A DNA stretch of 64,000 bases. Origin: Arion vulgaris (taxonomy: Eukaryota > Mollusca > Gastropoda > Stylommatophora > Arionidae). This document shows, piece by piece, positions 21,178-31,774 of this stretch. Under the pieces are notes generated by a model that was given only the letters and a program-made list of their open reading frames with translations, had not been told where the DNA came from and ran no database searches. The DNA is taken from positions 39,550,279 through 39,614,278 of the forward strand of contig CM036754.1 of assembly GCA_020796225.1 (NCBI GenBank), read 5' to 3'. The number at the start of each line of letters is the position of its first letter. Within the stretch, counting starts at the first letter, position 1. The translations under genes were made by a program, and so were the position numbers.

Positions 21178-21895
21178 GTATGTGGCGTAGAGGTTAGGTG
21201 CTCGTCTCTCGTGCCAAAGGTAATAGGTTTGCTCCCTCGTGGAGCCATCTGGATATTTTTGTCAGAGATTCCTAATGTCAGTGTAGGTGAGATCGTGTTC
21301 CCAGTCTTATCTGAGACAGACGATAAAACGAAGGTAAAAAATGCTAGAAGTACAAAGTCCGGACTCTAGCAACAGTCTTATGGGATCTCATGAAAAATAT
21401 GCTTATGTTTATTTCCCCTTATAAGAGAGGACTACGCCCAGGGTCGGCTCGTCATTAAGAGCCAGTGGGCCTGGACCCACCAATAATCGAAAGGGGAAAC
21501 TTCCGGAATAGACAAACAATAGTAAATACTCAAAACCAAGATTTTTCAGGAAGATTTGTGTCTGGCCCCACCAAAAAATGACTACAGCCGCTACTGACTA
21601 CACCGTGACTGATTCACACGTGTTCAATTTGAACAATAAAGAACAATTGGCAGTTCAAAAATCGAGAAGAGCAGGCTGGAAAGCCGCTGACCGGACAAAA
21701 TTCATTAGAAAAGATTGAAAATAAAATTCATATTAAAATACCTTCATCATCTTCAAAATTGCAGCGGGGACACTCGCCGGTGCTACGGAGCTCGTGGACT
21801 GCCGCTGAGATCTTCCTGTGTAAGAAAGATATAGGAGACCATGGTTACTCACCGAAGTGCAACGATGATGGTCCTATCAATCTCTCTCGCGATCG
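21178..21895 (+). repeat. SINE-4, split by an insertion
   Basis: The head (GGCGTAGAGGTTAGGTGCTC) and first 160 bp end near 21,336. The body resumes at about 21,600 (AGAAGAGCAGGCTGGAAAGC) and runs to CCGAAGTGCAACGATGATGG. The inserted piece begins with a SINE-6 remnant (about 21,337-21,410, minus) and includes the CTTATAAGAGAGGACTACGC block seen inverted near 16,165. Confidence 0.75.
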
Positions 21896-21949
21896 TTCTT
21901 AAGCCGTTTTGATCATGCTAGTGTGATATATAAACAGTCAAACATCAGA

Positions 21950-22290
21950 ACGTGATGTACGTGCACAAGCCTTCAGTACCTTTGGGGCTCAGTTGCTTAT
22001 CCTTCGGTGGTGTGTTCGATTTCAACCAGCGTTTGTGTACAGTTCGCTCTCCACTAGCCTTTTGCTGTCCCCAGTCAAAACCCAAAAGGCAGCATGTTGC
22101 CATTTTCTTTTAGGGCAGCGACCCTGAGGGCAGCCTGCTCTCCTGGGCTTATGAGCGCCATCTACCCAGCAAAACCGGTCGTTTTAATGGACACCTTTGT
22201 TTCCCGCTCGTCCAGCTTTACGTACGGTTTGCTCTGCTAGACTTTGATTGTCCTCAATCAAACTACAAGACAGCAGTAGTTCCCAGCGAT
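21950..22290. repeat. Dispersed repeat related to 7812-7931
   Basis: Two diverged units with TTGCTGTCCCCAGTC and CTACAAGACAGCAG ends, like the pair at 7.8 kb. Confidence 0.5.
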
Positions 22291-22560
22291 CGGAAACGCG
22301 CACTGGCTTTACTTCTGCTGGGCTTTCCAGTTGTTCTGCTCATTTGGGTGGGACGCACACCTCTTACCTGCCCGCTTGCCGTGCCTGCCTCGCTTGCCGT
22401 GCCTGCCTCGCTTACCGTGCCATAATAACGCGCTCTGGCTTTACCTCTGCTGGGCTTATCAGTTGTTCTGCACATTTGGGTGGGATGCACACCCTCTTGC
22501 CTGCCACGCTTGCAGCTTGCCGCGCTTATCTTGCATGCCGTGTCATGCTCGCCTGCCCCT
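22290..22560. repeat. ~135-bp direct duplication
   Basis: GCTGGGCTTTCCAGTTGTTC and its near copy GCTGGGCTTATCAGTTGTTC each begin a segment ending in TTGCCTGCC-like sequence, at about 22,317 and 22,449. The GC-rich content yields several overlapping open frames with no recognisable domain. Confidence 0.6.
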
Positions 22561-22669
22561 CGGTGGGGCCCACTATCGCTTCGCCAGCGTGCGTGCTTGC
22601 TCTGCCCTAGTGTCTTCCTCACCATTTCCGTCAATTCCATCCGTGCTCGCATTTTCCTAGGCTGTCCGA

Positions 22670-25060
22670 CACCAGGGAGAAAAATCGAGTTTCGCCCCAT
22701 GAGGACCCTCGTGCAACTGAACTCGACTTCCAGCATACTCATTGCCTCAAGAGAGAGCATGCGTGGTCTCCGAATATCGCCACACGCGGGTCAGCGTCCC
22801 TTCGATGGCTTTTAGTCGTTCCCCCATCTCTGTGATGAGGCCCAAAGATACGACATTGGACTTCTCCACCCTAAACGCCTAGGGCGTTCTAACATGTCAC
22901 CGTCCGAGTTTCGTGCTCTATCACACCTCCGTCGACGTGATGACATTGTTATCAAACCCGCTGATAAAGGTGGTGCCATAGTCGTATGGAGTAAAGAACT
23001 ATATCTTCAGGAAGGCCACAACCAACTACGTAACACCCTATTCTACAATAATATTCCTTCTGATGCTACACTATCCAACAATAGTAAGGTCCGTACAGTC
23101 ATCAAGAACCTCATTGCCTCTAAAGACCTTCCTACCGGCGCATCATCACTATGTGTCATCGACAGTTGTTTGGGCAAACCCGCATTCTATAGCTCTCAAA
23201 ATTCATAAACTTCACAATCCTGGTAGGCCTATTGTTTCTGCTTGCTCTTGTCCTACGGAACATATCTCCGAATTCCTTGATAGTATCTTCAATCCTATAG
23301 TCACCACACTACCTTCATTCTTGAAGGATACTAACCACACTTTGTCTGTCTTTTCTTCTATTAAGTTGTTGCCTGGCAGGACTTATCGCCTCTTCCTCCT
23401 TGATGTCTGCTCACTGTATACCTCTATACCTCATTCTGACGGACTTCAAGCTCTCCAGTTTTTCTCGACAGGAGAACTAACCCTCTTGTCTCCACCTCGA
23501 CTCTCCTTCGTCTTGCTGAACTAGTTCTCACTCTCAACTCCTTCCAGTTCAATGACCAGTTCTTCGAACAGATTAGTGGGGTCGCCATGGGTACTAAAAT
23601 GGGACCCAGCTATGCTTGTCTATTCATGGGTCATCTTGAACACTTAGTATGGAACACCTATGATGGCCCTCTTCCGTCCGTGTATCATAGATACATCGAT
23701 GATTGTATTGGAGTTCCCGATATGTCTGAAGCCGATTTGTCACGCTTCATCACCTTCATCAATGCCTTCAATCCTGCTATTCGGTTCACCTCTCACATCT
23801 CTACCTCCTGTGTCAATTTTCTTGACATCACTATCACCATCAGCCTATCCAATATCACTACATCAGTATACTACAAGCCTACTGATACACATAGCTTTCT
23901 TCTGTATACCTCTTCCCATCCCCAGGCCTGTCGTGACTCTTTACCTTTCTCTCAACTCTTACGCCTTCGTCGCCTCTGTAGTGAGGACGACGATTTTCTT
24001 GATAGAGCTCACGAGATGCTGGACTTCTTCCGCCAGCGCCTATACCCGGAGAATGTGCTTACATCTGCCATGCATCGGGTTCAGCTAATTGCTCGCCAGA
24101 AGGCCCTTTCTCACATACATAGAACCCCCAATTCTGACAGGGTTAAACTTATCTTAACTTTCCACCCTCATAGTTCCCTGGTGAAAAGGTCTTATTCCAT
24201 CATCTCCCCATTCTTCAGTCTGATCCTGAGACACGTTCAGTCTTCCAACACTATCCTTTGGTGCTTACAGACTGGACAGAAGCCTCAAGGATATGTTGGT
24301 ACACAGTCGCCTCAAGCCTAATATCCAGAGTCACTTGGGCACCATCCAGTGCGGACGTCGGCGCTGTTATACATGTGCATATGTAATACAGACCCCACTG
24401 TCTCTTTTCCAAAAGCTACGTATGCCATTCAAGACAGTTTCAAGTGTGAGTCCCGCAATATCATCTATGCCATCACCTGCAAACGATGCAACAAGTCCTA
24501 TATTGGCGAAACCGGTAAGAGACTCAGTGACCGATTCGCCCAACACTTACGCGATATTCGCCAATGCTCTGTGACCACTCATTTCAACGATACTGGCCAT
24601 TCAGGAGTTGACGATGTCCAGGTCACAGCCATCCGATCATGTTCCTCCGATGATCGCAGTCGATTCGCCCTGGAGAACCGTTTTATTTCATTCTATGGCA
24701 CTTTGCGACCTCTTGAACTCAACGCATTACATTCCTATGCTTCTTAGTACTGTCTTATCTCGTGCCTTGTTATCTATATGTGTGTTTGCTCCATATATGT
24801 GTCATTTATCCACTATATTGTTTATTGTTTCTCTTCTTTTCCACTTTCGGTTTTTTGTTGCACTCATTTCGTTGTTCGTTTTTATTCCCAGATTTTCATT
24901 AGATAGTTTTATGTTTCCACATGTAATCGTCCATTTGTAGTGTTCCTCGAAATTCGTCATTCTTGTTGTGTTGTTTGCTTGATAAAGGCCTTTGGTCGAA
25001 ACGTTGCTGTTTATCGTCACTGTTTATGTATGTTGTAAAACTGTAGTACTTTGTGTTTAC
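22670..25060 (+). mobile_element. Penelope-like element
   Basis: Carries a Penelope-type reverse transcriptase followed by a GIY-YIG endonuclease, and a 3' untranslated part with the conserved GATAAAGGCCTTTGGTCGAA block (24,981-25,000). The 5' boundary is not defined; no terminal repeat pair was found. Copies of the 3' end also lie at 50,861-50,890 and 62,717-62,747. Confidence 0.85.
22894..24747 (+). pseudogene. Penelope-like reverse transcriptase plus GIY-YIG endonuclease
   Basis: Domains in order: IVIKPADKGGAIVVW (N-terminal RT region, 22.94 kb); LKIHKLHNPGRPIVSAC; YRLFLLDVCSLYTSIPH (first catalytic aspartate, about 23.4 kb); SGVAMGTKMGPSYACLFMG; RYIDDCIGV (YIDD box, 23,692-23,703); LDITITISLSN; YYKPTDTHSF. 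The linker carries CGRRRCYTC, a CX4CX2C motif, and the endonuclease has IIYAITCKRCNKSYIGET (GIY at 24,463, YIG at 24,499) and a glutamate in ALENRFI. The frame shifts near 23,150, 23,470, 24,285 and 24,390, so the copy is inactive but few lesions separate it from an intact ORF. Such enzymes prime reverse transcription at nicked chromosomal DNA. Confidence 0.92.
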
Positions 25061-25099
25061 GTGTTTAGTGTTTTTTCCTTAGCTCTTTCTCTAATAATA

Positions 25100-25205
25100 T
25101 CTGCTTAGTTCTTGCTCTGCGTTCCTCGTTCGTAATCTTATCATACCATCTCAGCTGTATCTTTCTCTGTGTTCCTCGTTCGTAATCTTATCATACCATC
25201 TCAGC
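25100..25205. repeat. 51-bp direct duplication
   Basis: TGTTCCTCGTTCGTAATCTTATC-type sequence occurs twice, 51 bp apart (about 25,119 and 25,170), each copy ending CCATCTCAGCTGTATC. Confidence 0.85.
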
Positions 25206-25615
25206 TGTATCTTTTTTCTTTACCTTTCAACTCCCAACGGAGCACATCTCTTCCTCTCTCCTGCCATCCCTTCCTATTCTTTCCATGTTTTACCTATCCT
25301 TTTCATATCAGTCTCCAGGACTTCCCTACGGTTCCAAAACATTGCCTGTCTTGCAATGTGTCCTTGTATCTTTAGTCAAAATAAATAATGACCCAGTATT
25401 GTATTTATCAATAGACGACACAGCATAAAAACAAATTCTTTGCTAGCTATTATTGGTTGTGTTTAGATGTGTACGGCAAGTCTGAAGATGAGAGAAGTTG
25501 CATACAACAAATATCACAACAAAAGATAAGCTGTACAACTTAATTTTCTTTATTCAATTTCAAAATAATAAAATGTACAAATATTACATGTATTGTCAAC
25601 TTTTTTCTTTCAACA
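25206..25615. other. No gene recognised
   Basis: Pyrimidine-rich then AT-rich sequence; it may be the 3' UTR and flank of the Penelope-like element. Confidence 0.4.
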
Positions 25616-25617
25616 TC

Positions 25618-26205
25618 CATTCTAACACCAGTTGTAGCTCTGTTGCTACCTGTCAATCATACTCTAACACCAGTTGTAGGTCTGTTGCTACCTGTCAATC
25701 ATACTCTAACACCAGTTGTAGGTCTGTTGCTACCTGTCAATCATATCTTAACACCAGTTGTAGGTCTCTTGCTACCTGTCAATCATACTCTAACACCAGT
25801 TGTAGGTCTGTTGCTAACTGTCAATCATACTCTAACACCAGTTGTAGCTCTGTTGCTAACTGTCAATCATACTCAACACCAGTTGTAGGTCTCTTGCTAC
25901 CTGTCAATCATACTCTAACACCAGTTGTAGGTCTCTTGCTACCTGTCAATCATACTCTAACACCAGTTGTAGGTCTCTTGCTACCTGTCAATCATACTCT
26001 AACACCAGTTGTAGCTCTGTTGCTAACTGTCAATCATACTCTAACACCAGTTGTAGGTCTGTTGCTACCTGTCAATCATACTCTAACACCAGTTGTAGGT
26101 CTCTTGCTACCTGTCAATCATACTCTAACACCAGTTGTAGCTCTGTTGCTAACTGTCAATCATACTCTAACACCAGTTGTAGGTCTGTTGCTACCTGGTA
26201 ATCAT
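25618..26205. repeat. 42-bp tandem repeat
   Basis: About 14 copies of TCTAACACCAGTTGTAGGTC plus TGTTGCTACCTGTCAATCATAC. Unit variants (GTAGCTCTG or GTAGGTCTC, CTACC or CTAAC) appear in mixed order. The 42-bp period keeps two plus-strand frames open (YSNTSCRSVATCQS and LTPVVGLLLPVNHT), but these are repeat artefacts. Confidence 0.97.
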
Positions 26206-26209
26206 ACCC

Positions 26210-26500
26210 ACAACAATTTCCGCAAATAACTTTTGAACCAAATAAATAATTATGTTTACCTCATCTTTCATTAATATTTTATAATTAAGTTTAATTGTAA
26301 TAATTCTGCGTTTACTCCACAATAAAGCTTCTTTGTGACTTGTATGAGTACAACAGAGCACGGATTGAGTCAGCACTGACAGTCTCTCATATGATTAATC
26401 AGATTTAACATCATGATACAGTATAAGCAGATGTGGTACTATTAAGTAGGGTTTCTGTTTGTAGAATCTTAGTATTGGTCTCAAATATATATACCTGCTC
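26210..26500. other. No gene recognised
   Basis: AT-rich sequence between a minisatellite and a LINE tail. Confidence 0.4.
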
Positions 26501-26504
26501 TTCA

Positions 26505-26825
26505 TCTTTACAGACGGTCAATTGGCAAGTGTTTTACTGTGACATCTTCTGAGTTTGCACTTGTCTTTCAGCTTATTCCTGAGTCTCTTTTTAAAAGATT
26601 CTGCACCTTTGCATAATGTTTCCCACAAACCCGGCCACCAGCTAACTTTTCCCATTTGTTGGAACCGATAGAAGAGTTCTTCATTGAGGCCTTGCAGATA
26701 ACCTTATATCTGAGCATTGGTTTGCCTTGGTGCCTCTTCCCTTTTGAAAGTTCACAGAACATTTGTTGTGATATACAACTATTGCCCATTCTTCTCACTT
26801 GCCCTAGTCATCTTAGTCTTCAAAT
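26505..26825 (-). pseudogene. LINE a-type tail
   Basis: The minus frame reads RRMGNSCISQQMFCELSKGK, then QGKPMLRYKVICKASM and NKWEKLAGGR. This is the same region as RIPKQL...GELEGG in the 781-1238 copy, but more decayed. The 3' part (plus strand TCAATTGGCAAGTGTTTTAC) recurs at about 42,127-42,146 inside a TBP intron. Confidence 0.65.
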
Positions 26826-26856
26826 ATATAAATATGTGTGTATGTATCAATACTGT

Positions 26857-27133
26857 GAGAGCCGCGGTAGCGTAGTTGTTAGTGAACTCGCTTCTCAAGG
26901 CTGGTGGTCCGGGTTCAACTCCGCAGTGTGCATGAAATTTTTCCAGACCGTGACAGCTCTCAGGTCGACCCAGCCTCAACTGGGTACCAGACATGTTCTG
27001 GGAAAGTAAAGGCGGCGGCGTGATGCTGACCACATCACCCATCGTGTACCGACGGTCAATGAATAATACAGGCCTAACACTGTATTGCCCTATATACCAC
27101 AAGGTATGAAATGGTTCCTTTACTTTTTTTTTT
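26857..27133 (+). repeat. tRNA-derived SINE-2, full length
   Basis: The head GAGCCGCGGTAGCGTAGTTG has an A-box-like start, and the B box is GGTCCGGGTTCAACTCC. The body includes TGGGAAAGTAAAGGCGGCGG, and the element ends in a T run (27,121-27,131). It is the best copy of this family in the window. Confidence 0.8.
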
Positions 27134-27164
27134 ACTATCAATACTGTCTAGGCTTTATGATGTG

Positions 27165-27410
27165 ATCATGAGATGAGCTTGTAACTATATACAGCATAAT
27201 TAGAAGGCATGCTTTAATGTGATGAAGGAACTAAGCTTGTAACTATATACAGCATAATTAGAGGGCATGCTTTAATGTGATGAAGGAACTAAGTCTTAAC
27301 TTTATTTACTATCAATAGTGTCAGGCTTTAATGTGATCATGAATAGCTTGTAACTATATACAGCATAATTAGAGGCATGCTTTAATGTGATGAAGGAACT
27401 TAGAAAAAGA
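27165..27410. repeat. ~57-bp repeats, three copies
   Basis: CTTGTAACTATATACAGCAT followed by a GCATGCTTTAATGTGATGAA segment occurs at about 27,179, 27,236 and 27,349, with a diverged spacer before the last copy. Confidence 0.85.
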
Positions 27411-27444
27411 ACATGGCCTGAAAAACATTCAACTAAGCTATAAA

Positions 27445-27960
27445 AGAAAACAGTATGGAATGGAACTGATAAAAACAAAGATCAAAATACTAAGAGCATG
27501 CATATTCCCAGTGGCAACATATGGGTGTGAAGCATGGACATTTAACAAGGTAGTGGAAAAACATATGGGCTTTTGAATATAAGTGTTACAGAAAAGTGAT
27601 CTGTATATCATGGACAGAGAAGAGAACAAATAGATCTATCTATAAAGAACACAAAATCAAGGAAAACTGGCTAATGCTAAAAAAAAAAAAAGAAGAGAAA
27701 ATGGAAGTATTCTGGACATATAAAGAGACATGAAGGGTTGGAGAAGATCATTATGGAAGGAGGCATCATGGCAAAGAGGAAGACCACGGAGAAGATGGAT
27801 TCAAGATTTAACTGATGGTTTGATCATGCAGAGTCAGGACATCTGGTCTATGAGAGAGAGAGAGATTACAAAGGACTGTTAGGGTGGCAACGTTCTGCTC
27901 AGGACAAGCTATTTGATGAAACTGATGCTGTAATAGTTCCAACAATGGATGGTATGTGGA
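27445..27960 (+). pseudogene. LINE d tail, best copy
   Basis: Fragments of one frame read [20 protein letters not shown], then WIQDLTDG. The ATYGCEAW signature is the C-terminal reverse-transcriptase region of RTE/Jockey-type LINEs; the WIQDLTDG block is the DNA-binding tail. Several stops and shifts are present. Other copies are at 38,815-39,255, 43,205-43,610, 9440-9680 and 49,470-49,705. Confidence 0.75.
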
Positions 27961-28205
27961 AGATGTCAACATCTCTGAATATATTCTTTATGGGCAAGAA
28001 AAGAACATTTGGACAGCCAGCAACTTACAGTAAAAAATGTATACAATGCAGATGAAGAAAGGGAAGCTGCTGAATAGTTACATCAGTTCAAGGATGTATA
28101 TAAACATGATAGTCAGTGAGTTACAAATTGTAAGATCAGCATTTGCCATTCTGAAGAATATATGGAGCTCGAAGAATGATCAGGAATAAAACTAAGATAA
28201 AACTC
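27961..28205. other. No gene recognised
   Basis: AT-rich spacer between a LINE tail and a SINE. Confidence 0.3.
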
Positions 28206-28207
28206 AA

Positions 28208-28380
28208 ATGTCAGCGTGTTCGTAGCGCGCTGGACTACAGGTGACTAGTCCTCTGTACGTGCGGGTTCAACTCCGCGGACTGGCAGAAAAGCTACAGGTT
28301 CCACAGATTTATGGTGTTCGTGGCACCGAGCGAAGGGTTACGATGTCCATGACACCGAGCCGAAGAGCTTTCAGCTCAAT
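28208..28380 (+). repeat. tRNA-derived SINE-1, head and middle
   Basis: TCAGCGTGTTCGTAGCGCGC starts the A-box half and GTGCGGGTTCAACTCCGC is the B box. The middle ends at GAGCCGAAGAGCTTTCAGCT; the 3' part seen at 33,866-33,990 is missing. Confidence 0.85.
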
Positions 28381-28384
28381 GGAG

Positions 28385-28775
28385 AACAACTAAGAGGAAC
28401 ACCAAAAAGTTGTAGACATTCATTAATAAATGCATGCGCAGGATACTCCGTCTGCTATGGTATGACAGGACCACAAACAGGGAACTGTGGGATAGAACAG
28501 GACAAAGGCAGGTTAAACAAAAAATAAGAGACAGAAGGTAGCAATGGATGGTGACACACTGAGGAGATCCCCTGACAGCATCACAAGACAGGCACTCTGA
28601 TGGAGCCGCCCCAGGGTAATAGGAGATAAGGAAGATACAGGAACACCTAGAGACAGGAGTTGGAATGCAAGAAAATGGGGAAAGAGTGGAGAGATCTGGA
28701 AAAGATGGCCTTGGATAGGAGGGTTTGGAAAACCTTGACTGCGGACCTATGACTCCTTAGGAGTGAAGAAGAAGA
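28385..28775 (+). pseudogene. LINE g tail
   Basis: The reading passes through TFINKCMRRILRLLWYDRTT, NRELWDRTGQ and RRWQWMVTH, the classic C-terminal segment of RTE-type LINEs (INKCLRRIL...W...G). It ends in a GAAGAAGAG tail. Frame breaks are frequent. Confidence 0.75.
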
Positions 28776-28779
28776 GAGG

Positions 28780-29185
28780 TTTATCATCATTGCACTCCTG
28801 TTAGGTCTATAGGTGCTCAGGTGTCCTCAACATCTCCATCAGAATAAGGTGACTGATTACTAATGATATTAAAACACGTGCTAAGAACACCAAGGGAAGT
28901 AATCTACACTTGTCTAAGAACAACAAGGGATGTAATCTAAAAAATGGCATTTTTAATTGGTTTAAGAAAAGCTTTTGTAACAAGCAAAATTTTTTTTAAA
29001 TGTTGCTAGACACAACTGAGGATTACATACTGGCCATTTCTTCAATGACAAATTATACATTAGTCGATCATGATTGCTAGTGCTGTAACTATTCTCATAA
29101 AACTTTCTTTGTTGTCCCATTGCTAATGTCCCATTGCAAGTTCAGTGTGGTGGTTTTCAGTGTTTATCCTGCGTTTCTAAAATAA
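28780..29185. other. No gene recognised
   Basis: AT-rich sequence with no supported feature. Confidence 0.4.
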
Positions 29186-29187
29186 AG

Positions 29188-29385
29188 AGGAGCTTGGCAG
29201 AATGGATTAGAGTGCGGGTTCCCATTCAGAAGACCCAAGTTCAATCCCCAGCCAAGGAGTTTTTTCTGTCCGCGGGCATGAAGAAAAAATTCACCTGAAC
29301 ACTGCAACTGCACTAGCCATCCGACCATTAAATGCAACCCCACCCTCTTGTTCTATACCGTCCGAAAAAGTGGTAAAACTAGAGT
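29188..29385 (+). repeat. tRNA-derived SINE-3
   Basis: The head is GGAGCTTGGCAGAATGGATT with a B box AAGTTCAATCCCC. The body includes TTCACCTGAACACTGCAACT. Relatives: 29,690-29,900 and 46,982-47,160. Confidence 0.8.
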
Positions 29386-29689
29386 TTTTTAAAATCAGAT
29401 GTCAAGTGATTGATTCCTACATCTTTTGTCATGATATACATTGCTTTTCCCCTAGTCTTTCATCCTGATGTTCTGCTATAGAAGGGTTTATAGACAAAGT
29501 GATCTGGTTGCTTTCTTACTAGCTGGCAAAACCATTTCATTTTCTATTTTTCAATATAATTCATGCATGGTCTTGTTATAAAATTTTCTCTTTGAAATTT
29601 CTTGTGCTGTTGGTGACCTTTCAAAAACTGGCATTTCAATGTGATTATTTTCTGTGAAAGTGCTTTATTCATTGTCTATGAGACTGGTG

Positions 29690-29900
29690 AGGACTGTCTG
29701 GTCGAATGGATTAGACAGCGAGCTCACATTCGGGAGACCAGGGTTTCAACCCCAGTAAGGTCAAGTTAGTTTCTTAGAAATCAGAGGAAAAATCCTAACC
29801 TGAACATTTCGCGGTAACTGACTACTCATGCGGCCGTTAAATTCCCCAGGCTCATGCCTCCCCCCTCCTATACAGCCCTAAAAAGCGATATTACACAGAG
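29690..29900 (+). repeat. tRNA-derived SINE-3, second copy
   Basis: GGACTGTCTGGTCGAATGGA begins the head and GGGTTTCAACCCC is the B box. The body has TCCTAACCTGAACATTTCGC. It lies only 300 bp from the previous copy, in the same orientation. Confidence 0.8.
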
Positions 29901-29964
29901 GAAGTAATGACAATGAGACTAATATGATATAGTAAAAATAAATATGCTTTTGATCATTTGATTT

Positions 29965-30275
29965 CTTGGCTACAAGAGAGATGTTTGCATGTCTGAGTAA
30001 TGGGGTCAGTTGCTAGGTAACCACTCATATACAAGAGAGATGTTTGGATGTCTGAGTAATGGGGTCAGTTGCTAGGTAACCACTCATATAAAAGAGAGAT
30101 GTTTGGATGTCTTGAGTAATGGAGTCAGTTGGTAGGTGACCACTCATATACAAGAGAGATGTTTGGATGTCTGAATAATGGGTCAGTTGGTAAGTGACCA
30201 CTCATATACAAACTCTCTCAAATGCTCAGATGTATAAGAAAGACACTCTCAAATGCTCAGATGTATACGAAAGAC
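29965..30275. repeat. 59-bp tandem repeat and a short companion
   Basis: Four copies of ACAAGAGAGATGTTTGGATG with a GTAACCACTCATAT end, period about 59-60 bp (29,971-30,212). They are followed by two copies of a ~36-bp unit with CTCTCAAATGCTCAGATGTA. Confidence 0.9.
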
Positions 30276-30299
30276 ACAAATTAACCTGCGATACATTCC

Positions 30300-30775
30300 A
30301 TCTCACTGTGACATTGAAGGAAATTCCAGCGCTGGAATAAAGGAAGGTAGTGTAAAAGAACAAACCTACTAACAACTGTCTTTAGAAGAAGTCAAAACCC
30401 TCATAAAGAGCAAATCTATACTAGACTAGAAGAAAAACACTGGAAATGATAATAAGAAAGAGATTCACAAAGATCTCAACAAAATGGTCCAAGTTATTAT
30501 ATTTTGCCTAATTACTGGACACTGCAGACTCAACAGACACTTATATAGACTAGGAATAAGTCAAACAGTTCTCTGCCAGTGCAACAGGCGAAACAGACAC
30601 CAGAGCATGTCCTGCAAGTCCTCTCCTTGGTGAACTGTAGCATGTGACCACACCAAATCGACTTAAAAACTAAACTTTGGAGAAACCTGACAGACATGAA
30701 GTTGATTGCCCAGTTTGTGGACCACAGTGGAATAAGCGTATGACAAGCTATCGCTGAAGAAGAAGAATACACAAA
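30300..30775 (+). pseudogene. LINE f RNase-H-region tail
   Basis: The broken frames read LSLEEVKTLIKSKS, then ITGHCRLNRHLYRLGISQTV and QTPEHVLQ, then KLWRNLTDMKLIAQFV and stop, with GAAGAAGAAGAA at the end. This is the linker and zinc-knuckle-like tail after the RNase H domain in I/Jockey-like elements. Its last ~60 bp are the progenitor type of the satellite at 4052-4945. Confidence 0.8.
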
Positions 30776-30856
30776 CCCTGATTCAATATACAAAACAACA
30801 CAACATAAAAAGCAATGTTTGATTACATCACAGTTAAGATTTCATGTAAGAATATC

Positions 30857-31200
30857 AAATGATATCAATGCTAACCATACACAACTGTTCATGTTGCATA
30901 TCAATGCTAACCATACACAACTGTTCATGTTGCATATCAATGCTAACCATACACAACTGTTCATGTTGCATATCAATGCTAACCATACACAACTGTTCAT
31001 GTTGCATATCAATGCTAACCATACACACTGTTAAATGCTTCAATGTCATGTGCATATCATCACATACTTGTTCATGTTTCATATCAATGCTAACCATACA
31101 CAGTTGTTCATGTTGCATATCAATGCTAACCATATACAGTTGTTCATGTAAGAATATCAAATGATATCAATGCTAACCATACACAGTTGTTCATGTTGGA
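30857..31200. repeat. 36-bp tandem repeat
   Basis: About nine copies of ATATCAATGCTAACCATACA plus CAACTGTTCATGTTGC. One unit near 31,035-31,075 is diverged. The 36-bp period leaves frames open on both strands, with no sign of a gene. Confidence 0.95.
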
Positions 31201-31217
31201 TATCAAAGTTCCTTGAC

Positions 31218-31223
31218 AAATTT
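31218..31223 (-). promoter_or_regulatory. Candidate TBP polyadenylation signal
   Basis: ATTAAA on the minus strand, about 475 nt past the TBP stop codon. It is the only AATAAA-like hexamer noticed in the likely 3' UTR. The cleavage site cannot be placed. Confidence 0.25.
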
Positions 31224-31334
31224 AATTAAACTACATACTATACAATACCAGAACATAATACTTCATAGAGATTCATACAACTGTCTGAACTTTCAAGAAC
31301 TCCCAAGTGACAAACATGCTCCACATGCAAACAT

Positions 31335-31665
31335 TCCATGTTGGAAGTCAGTGCCCAGTCAATGTCATGACTTGGAAGTCAATGTCATGATTTGAAAGTC
31401 AGTGTCCAGTCAATGTCATGACTTGGATGTCAATGGCCAGTCAGTGTCATGACTTAGAAGTCAGTGTACAGTCAATGTTATGACTTGGATGTCAATGGCC
31501 AGTCAATGTCAAGACTTGAAAGTCAGTGCCCAGTCAATGTCATAACTTGAAAGTCAGTGCCCAGTCAATGTCATGGGAAGTCACATGTCAAGAACTTGAA
31601 GTCAATGCAACCATAGTCAATGTCATGGGAAGTCAATGCCCAGTCAATGTCATGAACACCACACT
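31335..31665. repeat. Imperfect ~22-bp repeats in the probable TBP 3' UTR
   Basis: Dozens of near copies of AGTCAATGTCATGACTTGGA and GTCAGTGCCCAGTCAATGTC, irregular in length. They begin about 30 nt after the TBP stop codon on the minus strand and so would be transcribed in its 3' UTR. Confidence 0.85.
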
Positions 31666-31697
31666 ACAATAACAAACAAGACAAAACTTAATGGATG

Positions 31698-31774
31698 TCA
31701 GTGTTTTCTGAATCCCTTCAGAATGGGGTAGATATTCTCAAATGCTTCATAAATTTCTGATCGAACTTTGGCAC
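31698..31774 (-). CDS. TBP: TBP exon 8 (last coding exon)
   Basis: Acceptor CTGTTGCAG. Encodes [20 protein letters not shown] then FRKH and TGA at 31,698-31,700. Confidence 0.97.

Noticed and set aside
22248..22815. Cysteine-rich overlapping frames on both strands
   Set aside because: GC-rich duplicated sequence upstream of the Penelope RT; no domain and no consistent frame.
25498..26229. 243-codon open frame
   Set aside because: It is the 42-bp repeat read through; a second frame of the same strand is equally open.
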